Shown: one piece after another, positions 10,744 to 21,516 of the stretch
Numbering within the stretch: the first letter of the stretch is position 1
Layout of the letters: each line of letters begins with the position of its first letter
Source: Pelobates cultripes
Taxonomy: Eukaryota > Chordata > Amphibia > Anura > Pelobatidae
Assembly (NCBI GenBank): GCA_933207985.1
Contig: OW240914.1
Location: forward strand, 199,812,611 to 199,876,610
Direction of reading: 5' to 3'
Length of the DNA: 64,000 nt
The notes under the pieces: model-generated
The model's database searches: none
What the model was told of the DNA's origin: nothing
The model's input: only the letters and a program-made list of their open reading frames with translations
Program-made: the position numbers and the translations under genes

Positions 10744-11209
10744 CAGTGCCCCGTCATTGTGGGATATGGGGGAGGTCAGGCTTAAGAGTTGTCTGGATAT
10801 CCAAAACAGATCTCATATTGTGTAGTTGGTGAAGAATTTTATCAGAGCAATCATAGAAATAGCAAGAATAGCAATGGTGTGTGCATTCAAATGTGATCTG
10901 TCAGATTTGCATATTGGTAAGCAAAACAACCTGGCAAACCACTGGGTAAGTCGAGATATTTGTGGCAGGCCAAGGAAAATGAAGAGTAAAGGATACACAG
11001 GGATCCACCTATATGCAGCAGGAATCCACCTAAGAAGGCAGACAAATGTAGAGGATTGTACATAGTTATGCAGTCATAGGGAGTGGGTTCCAATGGATCA
11101 GGAGTGTAATCTAATGTTTTTTTCTGCTAATGATACGTTGTTTTTTTTTTTAATGACCATTAGTGATGAATATAAAACTGTGTAAGTTTACTTGTGAGTG
11201 CAACATTAA

Positions 11210-11286
11210 GGTTGCAGAATAAGTCACAGGCCATATTCTATATGGTTAGGAAAGGGAAAAATATCCCACAAACAACTGAGAGCATG

Positions 11287-11321
<35 letters not shown>

Positions 11322-11382
11322 TCATGCTCTCAGTTGTTTGTGGGATATTTTTCCCTATCGGCCTGTGACTTATTCTGCAACC
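11210..11382. mobile_element. TTAA-flanked hairpin MITE
   Basis: TTAA occurs on both sides (11206-11209 and 11383-11386). The arms begin GGTTGCAGAATAAGTCACAGG and are complementary over about 75 bases to the right arm, with an (AT)n loop near 11290-11319. TTAA target duplications are typical of piggyBac-type transposons. It lies within the L1 between ORF1 and ORF2. Confidence 0.7.
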
Positions 11383-11529
11383 TTAATATAGGGTATTTTG
11401 GCCTAAGGCAACTCGGTACAGTCACTTAGCTGTAGCCGTTGAGGACCAGTCTCTGGTGATTCTCGTAGGAGAGCGTTGCGTGTGTTTCTGGTCTGATGTT
11501 GTCACAGGTATTGGCACTGGGATTTTCCA

Positions 11530-12500
11530 CTATGTGAACAAGTGGCATCTCTCCTCCTGAGTGTAGACACAGGGGTCAGCTGCATTGTGCCGGATGTTTA
11601 GGTGGACCGGAAATCCCCATCTGTAGGTAATGTTAGCATCTTGCAGGGCTTTGGTCAATGGTGCTGGGATTTTGTCTTGGTGGACATGGAGAAGCCAGTG
11701 TAGATTTGAATCCCAGTGAAGTGTCCTGTTAGAGACTGGCATAGTCGGGATACGCAAAGTACTTTCTCTTTTGAGGTAAAATACTGGAGCTTTGCTATGA
11801 TATCTCTTGGGACTGATTTAGGTAAGTGTTTTACCATTTATTTTTGTTTGTATAGGATACAAAAAGAAGAAACGGGACAAAAAGGGAAAGCACATAAAAC
11901 CCACAAAATAAGAAACACATTAAAACAGAGACAAAAAAGAGAAACAAATATATATGAAAAAAAATTCAAATAAAAAGGAGATGCAAAAATTGGTGCATAT
12001 TATAGATAAAAATATAACCCTAATAATCATAGTAATAGCTATAATACTAATATTAACCCCTTAAGGACACAACTTCTGGAATAACATGGAATCGTGACGG
12101 AATATCTCCGTCATGTGTCCTTAAGGGGTTAAGGACTGATGTAGGTAATTTAGAGAACGTCATCAATTTTGGATTCTGTCTATTAGTAACTCTTGAAGTG
12201 TTAGCTCTGGGTCCAAGGACTAGAAGAGATCCACAGCGTAAGTCTGGAGCTCTTATGATTTGATATCTTCGGGAACTCTGTGAAGGCGGATATTGCTCCA
12301 TCTATCTCGTTCTTTGTGGTCATCTACCTTATAGGCCAGTGACTCTACCTTGCTACTGAGCTCTGTGTAAGCATCTGCCAGAGAATTATGAGCTCTAATC
12401 AGTTCTTCCATTTTCTCTTCTAGCTGAGCTGTTCTCTCACCAATAGCTTGGATATTAGCCCTTGTGTCTCTTGCAAGTTTAGCAAATTCTCCTTGAAGGA
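11530..12500 (-). pseudogene. L1-type ORF1 fragments
   Basis: On the minus strand the right part (about 12430-12260) reads IRAHNSLADAYTELSSKVE, then a DDHKERDRWSNIRLHRVPED block. This resembles the end of the ORF1 coiled coil and the N-x-RIRGxPE start of its RNA-binding domain. The left part (11757-11530) reads LTKALQDANITYRWGFPVHL, matching the conserved L1 ORF1 C-terminal motif L-x-x-x-x-I-x-YRWGFP. ORF1 protein is the RNA chaperone of the L1 particle. The two parts are separated by the 72-bp MITE at 12057-12128 and by stops. Confidence 0.75.
12057..12128 (-). mobile_element. 72-bp TTAA MITE (piggyBac-like)
   Basis: Perfect terminal inverted repeats CCCCTTAAGGACAC/GTGTCCTTAAGGGG are flanked by TTAA on both sides (12053-12056, 12129-12132). 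The same 72-bp element in the opposite orientation occurs at 14144-14215. It interrupts the L1 ORF1 region. Confidence 0.85.
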
Positions 12501-12508
12501 GGATACTA

Positions 12509-13606
12509 CACTGAACAAAATTATAAATGCAACACTTTTGTTTTTGACCCCATTTTTCACATGAGCTGAACTTAAAGATCTAAGACTTTTTCTATGAACA
12601 CAAAAGGCCAATTTCTCTCAAATATTGTTCACAAATCTGTCTAAATCTGTGTTAGTTAGCACTTTTCCTTTGCTGATATAATCCATCCACCTCACAGGTG
12701 TGTCATTTCAGGATGCTGATTAGACAACATGATTATTGCACAGGTGTGCCTTAAAAAAAAAAAGGCCACTCTAAAATGTGCAGTTTTACTTTATTGGGGA
12801 ATCCGGGTGAGTCCGAAAACCAGTCAGTATCTTGTGTGACCAACATTTGCCTCACACAGTGCAACACATGTCCTTCGCATAGAGTTGATCAGGTTGTTGA
12901 TTTTGGTCTGTGGAAGGTTTGTCTACTCCTCTTCATTGGCTGTGCAAAGTTGCTGGATATTGGCAGGACCTGGAAGAAGCTGCCATATACATCGATCCAG
13001 AGCATCCCAAACATGCTCAATGAGTGACATGTTTGGTGAGTATGCTGGCCATGCAAGAACAGGGATGTTTTCAGCTTCCAGGAATTGTGTACAGATGCTT
13101 GCAACATGGGGCCGTGCATTATCATGCTGCAACATGAGGTGATGGTCGTGGACGTATCTCACAGAGATGAGCTTCCCTGAGATGGTTTCTGACAGTTTGT
13201 GCAGAAATTATTTTGTTATGCAAACCGATTGGTGCAGCAGCTGTCCGGGTGGCTGGTCTCAGACGATCTTGGAAATGAAGATACTGGATGTGGATGTCCT
13301 GGGCTAGTGTGGTTACACATGGTCTGTGGTTGTGTGGTCGGTTGGATGTACTGCCAATTTCTCTGAAATGACTTTGGAGATGACTTATGGTAGAGAAATG
13401 AACAATTAATTAACGGGCAACAGCTTTGGTGGATATTCCTGCAGTCAGCATGTTAATTGCACGCTCCCTCAAAACTTACCACGTCTGTGGCATTGTGCTG
13501 TGTGATAAAACTGTACATTTTAGAGTGGGCTTTTATTGTGGCCAGCCTGTGGCACGCCTTTGCAATAATCATGCCGTCTAATCAGTATCTTGATATGCCA
13601 CATATG
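12509..13606 (-). mobile_element. Tc1-like DNA transposon, internally deleted (copy A)
   Basis: The left end starts CACTGAACAAAATTATAAATG after a TA dinucleotide (12507-12508), the Tc1/mariner target. The element carries transposase sequence on the minus strand. Its right end is recognisable up to about 13606 (GCCGTCTAATCAGTATCTTG), after which homology to the left end stops, so the right terminal repeat is truncated. About a third of the transposase gene, including the first catalytic Asp, is missing. It inserted into the 5' part of the L1 relic. Confidence 0.85.
12889..13496 (-). pseudogene. Tc1-like transposase remnant
   Basis: The N-terminal helix-turn-helix part is readable with stops from about 13496 to 13180, for example TVRNHLREAHL at its end. 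It is joined by an internal deletion near 13165-13175 to the C-terminal part (13162-12923). That part contains LQHDNARPH and IEHVWDALDR: the second Asp and the Glu of the DD34E triad, with 34 residues between them. The first Asp of the triad is absent because of the deletion, so the enzyme cannot be active. In intact relatives it excises and inserts the element at TA sites. The identical remnant appears in copy B at 21897-22504. Confidence 0.88.
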
Positions 13607-14143
13607 TGGGCAATAGCAAATCATCACCACCCTCTTGGGCCCGCTGGTGCGGCGGTGTCCCTTGATATCGTTGTCCCTTGATATCTGGGATTGTGGGGCT
13701 GTAATTTCAGTAGATATGTGCTTCAGTGGGTCTTGGCTATTTGCTGTATTATAGCTCAAGATCTGAGGAGCATGCGCATTATGCAGCCATCTTCCAGCGA
13801 TGTGAAACACTCCACTCCCGAATGGAACCCTTGTTCTTGTGGCCATTTTTAAAAATATTTTTTAATTCAAGAGACAAAAATCCTTTAAAACTGTGCCCAG
13901 CACCATTAGGAAGCAGAAAACCACACTATCAGGGTTAATAACAAAAGTGAGAATTGTTGGTGAAATTCAGAATTAAGGTGTAAGTAGCCAAACTGGAAAT
14001 GTACTCTCAGTCAGCTATGCTTCCAGTTTGACAACTTTAACTTTAAATGTAAAGAAAGACTATAGGGTCAGGAATACAAACGTGTATTCATGACCCTATA
14101 CTGTTAAAAAAAACATTTTAGCCGCCCTCCCTTACCCCCTTAA

Positions 14144-14215
14144 CCCCTTAAGGACACATGACGGAAATATTCCGTCATGATTCCCTTTTATTCCAGAAGT
14201 TGTGTCCTTAAGGGG
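14144..14215 (+). mobile_element. 72-bp TTAA MITE present only in copy A
   Basis: Terminal repeats CCCCTTAAGGACAC/GTGTCCTTAAGGGG are flanked by TTAA at 14140-14143 and 14216-14219. In copy B the site reads a single TTAA (23140-23143) between identical flanks. This is a precise empty site, and it confirms the element boundaries and the TTAA target. Confidence 0.95.
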
Positions 14216-15671
14216 TTAAATAAAGTAAAAATGTACCTTAAAGGATCACTATAGGATCAGGAACACAAACATGTATTCCTGACCTTGTAGTGTTAAAACC
14301 ACCATCTAGCCCCCGTGGACCCCTCATGCCTCCATAAATATAGTAAAAATCTTGTATTCAAGCCAGAATCTGTAGATCTGTATGCTGTTTGCATAAAAAA
14401 GAAGCAGTCTGCTGACATAATCAGAAGTGGTAGCCTGATCCAATCAGAATGCTTCCCCATAGGATTGACTAAGATTGACAAAGAGGCAGATCAGGGGCAG
14501 AGGCAGCATGATTCAAACACAGCCCTGGCCAATCAGCATCTCTTCATAGAGATGAATTGAATCAATGAATCTCTATGAGGAAAGTTCAGTGTCTGCATGC
14601 AGAGGGTGGAGACACTGAATGTTTGGATGCATTTTAGGCAGCCATGACCCAGGAAGGATCTCTAACAGCTATCTGAGTAGTGGCCAGTGAAGTCATCACT
14701 AGGCTGTAATCAGGGCCGGCGCTACCATTAAGGCAAATTAGGCATTCGCCTGGGGCGCCGACCTGAAGGGGGCGCCCACCTGGAGGTTTCTGGGTGGGCT
14801 GCTCCTGTGGGTGGGCAGCAGGATTCTCCTGCCTGGGGTCGGAGCGTTGGGTAAGTGGCTGTTTAGCCAAACCCCAGCGCAGCCATATCCTGTGCTCCCT
14901 CTGCCTCCCTGATGCTGCAGAGCCGATCATCTGCTCAGGGAGAGGGGAACTGTTGAATCCCCAGCACCCTAGCAGAGCACTGTGCTTCCTGCAGGCATTG
15001 GAAGCCAGGATGTGACCTGGTATCCCGGCTGCCCCCTGCCTGTGAACACAGGAAGCACAGTGAAGGGAGCAGGAAGCAGCCTGTGCTCACTGTGCACGGC
15101 TCTCCTGCTCCACCAGGAACCAGGGCAGATACCTGCAGGCTGAAAGATGATCCCCTTCTCCTCCAGTCACATCAATAGCACAGGTATGGCATCACTGGAG
15201 GATAAGGGGAGATGGTTATTATTGTGTGTATGTTTGAACATTGGTGTGTTAAGTTTGTTTGTGGGTGTGTGTTTTAATAAACTGACTATATGTAAACTGG
15301 TGTGAGTGACATTGTGTGTGTGTATTTCAGTGAGAGTGTGTGTTAGTGAGAATGTGACATAGTGTTTGTTTGTGTGTATGTGTGTGTTTGTCAGTAAGAG
15401 TGTGTGTGAGATGGTGTGACGTGTGTGTGTGTGTGTGTGTGCCAGTGAGTGTGTGACCAGTTATATTTTGAATACATTAATATAATTATATATATTATAT
15501 TTAAAAAAAAAATGTTTTACTTACAGTGTGCCTTTCAGACAAGCTCTCTGTCGCACACATTAAATACCACCATTATCATAAACTAAATGCACAATAGTAT
15601 AAGTTAAATCCCACCAAATGAATTGAATACATTTGTTATAACAACCATAAATGTATACAATGTAAAATGTA

Positions 15672-15900
15672 TATGTATTAGGCAGTATGTGCATATGGAT
15701 GTGTGTGTTGGGCAGTATGTGCATATGTATGTGTTGGGCAGTATGTGCGCATGGATGTATGTGTTGGGCAGTATGTACGTATGGATGTATGTGTTGGGCA
15801 GTATGTACGTATGGATGTATGTGTTGGGCAGTATGTGCGTATGGATGTATGTGTTGGGCAGTATGTGCATATGGATGAATGTATTAGGCAGTGTGTGTAT
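15672..15900. repeat. 30-bp VNTR, copy A allele (six GGGCAG units)
   Basis: Tandem units of about 30 bp built on ATGTATGTGTTGGGCAGTAT, six with GGGCAG plus degenerate edge units. The copy B array at 24590-25040 has fourteen such units. The open frames through it are products of a stop-free repeat, not genes. Confidence 0.9.
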
Positions 15901-16764
15901 AATGGCCAGTAAGTGTGTATGGTTGAATGTATATATTAGGCAGCGTGCGTGTATGGTTGTATGTATTGGCAGTCTGTGTGTGTGTATGGATGGATGTATT
16001 GGCAGGGTGTGTGTGTATGGATGAATGTATGTATTGGCAGTGTGTGTGTATGGATGGATGTATGTATTGGCAGTGTGTGTGTGTTCATATTGGACAGTTT
16101 CTTTTTCCCCCCTAAATGTCTGCTCACAAAATGTCTCCTAGTCTGTATCAGTTTCCTAAAAACCTCAACAATCTCTCTATCCCTTTCCTAATTGCCTTCC
16201 CGGTCTGTTCCCTTTCCCTAAATTTATCACTGGTCTCTCTGCTTTCCCTTAGTCACTTAGGTGTCTATTCACTAAACAGTGATTTGAAAAAGTTGAGATG
16301 ACTTTATACAACTCTTCTGTTTTGGCCTAAATATTTATAAGTTATATTTCAACTCCCTGTTTAATGCAGTGGCGGATCCAGGGGGGGGGGGCAACGGGGC
16401 AATTGCCCCCCCGAGAAAATAGTGCAGCTGCCATCAGTTGAGCGACCTCATTAGGGGCTCGGTCGGGTGCTGCAGCCCTTTGGCAGACCGGGCCCCTTTA
16501 AAGTTGCAGGGAGTGCTGGGAGGAAGTGACTGTTACTTCCTCCCAGCATACAGACCGCACGGGCTGAGAACACCCAGGATGCAGCTGGGAGAGAAGACAC
16601 AGGCAGCAGGCAGCTGGAAGAGAAGGAGGAGGGAGGAGAGAGATCTCTGCAGCTTCAGACTCCCATCAGGCTCAGCCAGCCTCAGGAAGTCACCTTCCTG
16701 CAAAGAAAAAGGTATTTAAGCAGAGGGGAGAGGGGAGGGTGCTTAACATTATGGAAGCTGCAAT

Positions 16765-18600
16765 TTGTGTATGTTTATGTATGTGTACATCTGTGTGTGT
16801 CAGTGTGTATGTTTATGTATGTGGACATCTGTGTGTGTCAGTGTGTATGTTTATGTATGTGGACATCTGTGTGTGTCAGTGTGTATGTTTATGTATGTGG
16901 ACATCTGTGTGTGCCAGTGTGTATGTTTATGTATGTGGACATCTGTGTGTGTCAGTGTGTATGTTTAGATATGTGGACATCTGTGTGTGTCAGTGTGTAT
17001 GTTTAGATATGTGGACATCTGTGTGTGCCAGTGTGTATGTTTATGTATGTGGACATCTGTGTGTGCCAGTGTGTATGTTTATGTATGTGGACATCTGTGT
17101 GTGCCAGTGTGTATGTTTAGGTATGTGGACATCAGTGTGTATGTTTAGGTATGTGGACATCTGTGTGTGTCTGTGTGTGCCAGTGTGTATGTTTATGTAT
17201 GTGGACATCTGTGTGTGTCAGTGTGTATGTTTATGTATGTGGACATCTGTGTGTGTCAGTGTGTATGTTTATGTATGTGGACATCTGTGTGTGTCAGTGT
17301 GTATGTTTATGTATGTGGACATCTGTGTGTGCCAGTGTGTATGTTTATGTATGTGGACATCTGTGTGTGTCAGTGTGTATGTTTATGTATGTGGACATCT
17401 GTGTGTGCCAGTGTGTATGTTTATGTATGTGGACATCTGTGTGTGTCAGTGTGTATGTTTATGTATGTGGACATCTGTGTGTGTCAGTGTGTATGTTTAT
17501 GTATGTGGACATCTGTGTGTGTCAGTGTGTATGTTTATGTATGTGGACATCTGTGTGTGTCAGTGTGTATGTTTATGTATGTGGACATCTGTGTGTGCCA
17601 GTGTGTATGTTTATGTATGTGGACATCTGTGTGTGCCAGTGTGTATGTTTATGTATGTGGACATCTGTGTGTGCCAGTGTGTATGTTTATGTATGTGGAC
17701 ATCTGTGTGTGCCAGTGTGTATGTTTATGTATGTGGACATCTGTGTGTGTCAGTGTGTATGTTTATGTATGTGGACATCTGTGTGTGTCAGTGTGTATGT
17801 TTATGTATGTGGACATCTGTGTGTGTCAGTGTGTATGTTTATGTATGTGGACATCTGTGTGTGTCAGTGTGTATGTTTATGTATGTGGACATCTGTGTGT
17901 GTCAGTGTGTATGTTTATGTATGTGGACATCTGTGTGTGCCAGTGTGTATGTTTATGTATGTGGACATCTGTGTGTGCCAGTGTGTATGTTTATGTATGT
18001 GGACATCTGTGTGTGTCAGTGTGTATGTTTATGTATGTGGACATCTGTGTGTGTCAGTGTGTATGTTTATGTATGTGGACATCTGTGTGTGCCAGTGTGT
18101 ATGTTTATGTATGTGGACATCTGTGTGTGTCAGTGTGTATGTTTATGTATGTGGACATCTGTGTGTGTCAGTGTGTATGTTTATGTATGTGGACATCTGT
18201 GTGTGTCAGTGTGTATGTTTAGGTATGTGGACATCTGTGTGTGCCAGTGTGTATGTTTTAGATATGTGGACATCTGTGTGTGTATGTTTAGATATGTGGA
18301 CATCTGTGTGTGCCAGTATGTATGTGGACATCTGTGTGTGTGTCAGTGTGTATGTTTAGGTATGTGGACATCTGTGTGTGTATGTTTAGATATGTGTACA
18401 TCTGTGTACATCTGTGTGTGTATGTTTAGGTATGTGTGTATGTGTGCATCTGTGTGCCAGTGCGTATGTTTAGGTATGTGGACATCTGTGTGTGTCAGTG
18501 TGTATGTGTGCATCTGTGTGCCAGTGCGTATGTTTAGGTATGTGGACATCTGTGTGTGTCAGTGTGTATGTTTAGGTATGTGGACATCTGTGTGTATCGG
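16765..18600. repeat. 38-bp minisatellite inside the inner hAT
   Basis: The unit is 38 bp, measured between successive GGACATCT motifs (for example 16823, 16861, 16899), with about 45 copies. Two main variants alternate, GTGTGTCAG and GTGTGCCAG, along with TTTATG/TTTAGA/TTTAGG variants near the edges. The unit has no stop in any forward frame and 38 is not a multiple of three, so all three frames stay open and cycle through each other. This creates a meaningless 666-codon frame. Confidence 0.95.
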
Positions 18601-18750
18601 AGTGTCAGTGTGTGAATCTGTGAGTGTTAATGTGTATCTGTGTGTGTACCACAGACTACGTCGTCCACTGCACTCAGGTTCCGCTTTTCACTCTGGTCCA
18701 CAGCCTCAAAGGTGCTCTGGATTAGATAGACACTGCTAATCCGTCCAACA

Positions 18751-18956
18751 ATACAAGGTTATAGAATATACAGGCAACACACCAGGTACCGAAGGTGTAT
18801 TTATTCGAGGGTAGAACACCACATAAAAGTGCAACTTTTCAGCCCTAGAGGGACTTAAACATGATTAAGGCCCCCAAGGGCTGAAACGTGTTCTACCCTC
18901 CAATCAATACACCTTCAGTACCTGGAGTTATGCCTGTATATTCTATTACCTTGTAT
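18751..18956. repeat. Hairpin-type inverted repeat inside the inner hAT
   Basis: ATACAAGGTTATAGAATATA at 18751 is complementary, with one mismatch, to the right arm ending at 18956. The homology extends inward through the CAGGTACC/AAGGTGTAT blocks. It resembles a small palindromic MITE; no target duplication was identified. Confidence 0.6.
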
Positions 18957-19993
18957 CTGTGTATGTGAAGGTATGTGTGTCATTCAGTGTATGTGTAGGG
19001 ATGTGTGTGTGCGGTTTCGCCAGTGTGCATGTGTAGGTATGTGTGTATCTATGTGCCAGTGTGTGTGTGTGTGCCTGTGTAGGTATAGGTTTGTATCTGT
19101 GGGTGTGCCAGTGTATGTGTCTGTATCTGTTATTGTGTTTCCATATCACTGTGTGTGGCCGCATATGTGTACAGCCTCTATCCCCTAAACAAGAGTCCCC
19201 TATTCCTCCGCTGCAGCCTGTTTCACCCCGCTCTAGCCCACTTAAGTGCCCCTCCCGAGATTTGGTTCTGGATCCGCCCCTGGTTTAATGAATAGACAGG
19301 GAAAAGAAAAGAAGAGAAATTGACAGAAGATAATTATCGGATTATTCACTAAAGTGAGAATTGTAAGTGTAAGGGCAGAGTAGCCAAATCTGGAGAATGT
19401 TAACGGGTGTTTTGACCATAAATTAGAAGTTCAATTTGAATTCCCAACAATTCTCACTTTATTGAATAACCCTATTGGAATAAAGAGAAACAGGCTGGAG
19501 AGAATCAGTTGCATAGAGTGAGCAGATAAATCGTGAACATAGACTGCAAGCTTTTGGAAACAGAAACAAAGGAGAAAGCTGTGGATAAACGCTAATGAGA
19601 GAGTTTGGGCACTATGGAGGAAAGGGACAGCTGATCAGACCTAATTAAAAACCAAATGGCAAAATTTATACCATTTAGAAGAATTCGCCAACTCAGCTAC
19701 AGTCACAGTTCAGCTGTTTTTGCTTAAACTATGCAATTCGATTTCCAATTCACTGAATTCATAGTTTAGTGAATAAACTTCTGAGAGAGTGTAGTTGCAT
19801 TCAAGAGGGGGAGGCAAAATGGATCTTTGCCTAGGGCGGCAAGAATCCTTGCACCGGCCCTGGCTGTAATGTAAACACTGCATTTTCACTGAAAAGACAG
19901 TGTTTACAGCAAAAGGCCTGAAGGTAATGATTCTACACACCAGAACAAATTCAATAAGCTGTAGTTGTTCTGGTGACTATAGTGTCCCTTTAA

Positions 19994-20428
19994 TTCCAGC
20001 ACCATGTTGTTCCTCTGCTGCTGGCCCCACACCTGATAAACCTTTTTGGCTGAGAGTATCATAATTGATAATCTCAGGCAATCCAATGCTTTCCCATAGG
20101 AGCTAAATGCCGCCCTGGCCATCTCCTCATACAGATGCATTGAATCAATGCAATCAATCAATTCTCTGAAAATACAGTGTTTACAGCAAAATGCCTGCAT
20201 GGACAATAGACACCACAACAATGACATTAAGCTGTAGTTGTTCTCGTGACTATAGTATCCTTTTATTTACTTTGAATTTCTGACAATTCTCACTTTAGTA
20301 AATAACCCTGCATATTGTTTGACATGATAGACTTGTTTTATATATTATGCATTGAAAAGCCTAGAATATTTAATAAAATTTTGACATCTTAAAGGGACTC
20401 ACCACTGTCAAAAAATTTTTTTGTAAAA

Positions 20429-20472
<44 letters not shown>

Positions 20473-20656
20473 CGGGTCAAAACGTCGGTTATTTTTTCAA
20501 TGTAATGCCTTCTTTAATAAATCCTCTTTTTTTTCATTTTTAAAGTCCTGAGAGTGCATCTCTTCATTTTTTGTTTATATATCTTTTCAACATGGGATTG
20601 CACCCAGGCAAAAATGAATTGCTGTTGGAGAAAGGGTGAGTGCCAAGTTACTTATC

Positions 20657-20734
<78 letters not shown>

Positions 20735-21355
20735 CTCTCATATAATCTGCTTAGTATATATACCCCCAATCAATACATGTATGCATTTAATTATGCATTT
20801 TCTTTTTCCAATTTGACAATTTATACTGTTTTTTTATTTTTCAGGGATACAAAAAAGGGGGGGTTAGTGTGGTTGAAGGTAAATTGATATATAGTACAGT
20901 ATGCTTCGATGCAGTATTTTACACTTGTATCCATCAACAGGTCACCAGCATGCTATCATAAGAGTCAACATTGTTTTCCCTGGGTGGGCATCGCATGGGT
21001 GCTTCTGTAGGACATGTATGGATTTATCAAATCAGTACTGAGCTGTGGGTGGATTAACTTCTATACAAGTGGGTATTTCTGTGGGTGTCATCTAGCGGTA
21101 GCAGACAACTCTGTGTCCAATTGGTATTGCTGATTATGGCTCAGGCCTTACAGCTCCTGAAGAGCGGAGGGGTGTATAGTACTTTAATGGGACAGCATTG
21201 CAGTGCATTGCACTACATTGCATAGGGGACTTGTCTAGGATGGGGTGTGTTGACACCTTAATATCCAATGTCCCTATGTTTGGCTTTCAAGCCCTGGATC
21301 TGTCTTATGGCTTGAGCGTTTGTCGACATTTTATGTAGATTGTCTCAATCACCCT
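19994..21355. other. Tail of copy A: half MITE, AT microsatellites, unclassified DNA
   Basis: Bases 19994-20275 resemble a second right half of the CACTATAG element (ending GACTATAGTATCCTTTTATT). (TA)n runs lie at about 20430-20471 and 20664-20732. Bases 20760-21355 hold no supported gene. The same order is repeated in copy B to 27586. Confidence 0.6.
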
Positions 21356-21455
21356 NNNNNNNNNNNNNNNNNNNNNNNNNNNNNNNNNNNNNNNNNNNNN
21401 NNNNNNNNNNNNNNNNNNNNNNNNNNNNNNNNNNNNNNNNNNNNNNNNNNNNNNN
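21356..21455. other. Assembly gap of exactly 100 Ns
   Basis: The run of N is exactly 100 bases, a common placeholder for a gap of unknown size. The repeated segment ends at its left edge and begins again at its right edge. Confidence 0.98.
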
Positions 21456-21516
21456 TTGGATATTAGCCCTTGTGTCTCTTGCAAGTTTAGCAAATTCTCC
21501 TTGAAGGAGGATACTA

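Larger units (their letters stand above)
7340..13840 (-). mobile_element. Old L1-type LINE, minus strand, heavily interrupted
   Basis: From right to left on the minus strand I read: a 5' region containing an AAGATGGC box near 13797; ORF1 pieces (12500-11530); the endonuclease (10743-9973); an RT piece (9186-8852); more ORF2 C-terminal sequence to about 8000; and a 3' end near 7345-7372 with an AATAAAAAAATA tail on the minus strand. This order is that of an L1 clade element. It carries many stops and frameshifts and at least four nested insertions (9195-9489, 11210-11382, 12057-12128, 12509-13606), so it is old. The part right of 12448 is repeated in the second copy of the duplicated segment. 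Confidence 0.75.
16367..19282. mobile_element. Inner non-autonomous hAT element, only in copy A
   Basis: The ends CAGTGGCGGATCCAG and CTGGATCCGCCCCTG are inverted repeats flanked by an exact 8-bp duplication GTTTAATG (16359-16366, 19283-19290). Copy B has a single GTTTAATG in the matching place (about 25515), so insertion and target duplication are directly visible. The 2916-bp interior has no transposase. Most of it is the 38-bp minisatellite (16765-18600), followed by a hairpin repeat (18751-18956) and a second GT-rich stretch. Confidence 0.93.
14711..19862. mobile_element. Outer non-autonomous hAT element (copy A)
   Basis: The ends CAGGGCCGGCGC and GCACCGGCCCTG are inverted and are flanked by an exact 8-bp repeat GCTGTAAT (14703-14710, 19863-19870). 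No transposase ORF is present. The interior contains a 30-bp VNTR (15672-15900) and a second, younger hAT (16367-19282). Without that insertion it is about 2.2 kb; the copy B version is 2452 bp because its VNTR is longer. Confidence 0.9.
14242..19989. mobile_element. TTAA element of the CACTATAG family, carrying nested hATs (copy A)
   Basis: The ends read TTAA + AGGATCACTATAGGATCAG on the left (14238) and CTATAGTGTCCCTTTAA on the right (TTAA 19990-19993), forming an imperfect terminal inverted repeat. The interior without the nested hAT (14242-14702 plus 19871-19989) matches, in reverse orientation, the uninterrupted relative at 41071-41680. It has no coding capacity, so it is a non-autonomous element probably moved by a piggyBac-type transposase. 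Confidence 0.75.
12448..21355. repeat. Duplicated segment, copy A (8.9 kb)
   Basis: Sequence from 12448 to 21355 reappears at 21456-27586 in the same order and orientation, with only scattered base changes outside the length differences. Copy A is longer because it holds a 2916-bp hAT insertion (16367-19282) and a 72-bp TTAA MITE (14144-14215); it has fewer units of the 30-bp VNTR. Copy A stops exactly at the first N of the 100-N gap. Confidence 0.95.

Noticed and set aside
16765..18600. CRISPR-like regular repeats
   Set aside because: Units are contiguous without unique spacers, the DNA is eukaryotic, and the array lies within a hAT element.
16739..18739. 666-codon open frame with Cys/Val-rich repeats
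   Set aside because: It is the stop-free 38-bp minisatellite read through; all three forward frames are open, and the array is absent from copy B.
20636..20887. Frame starting with Ile-Tyr repeats
   Set aside because: Translation of a (TA)n microsatellite; also present with a different length at 26860.
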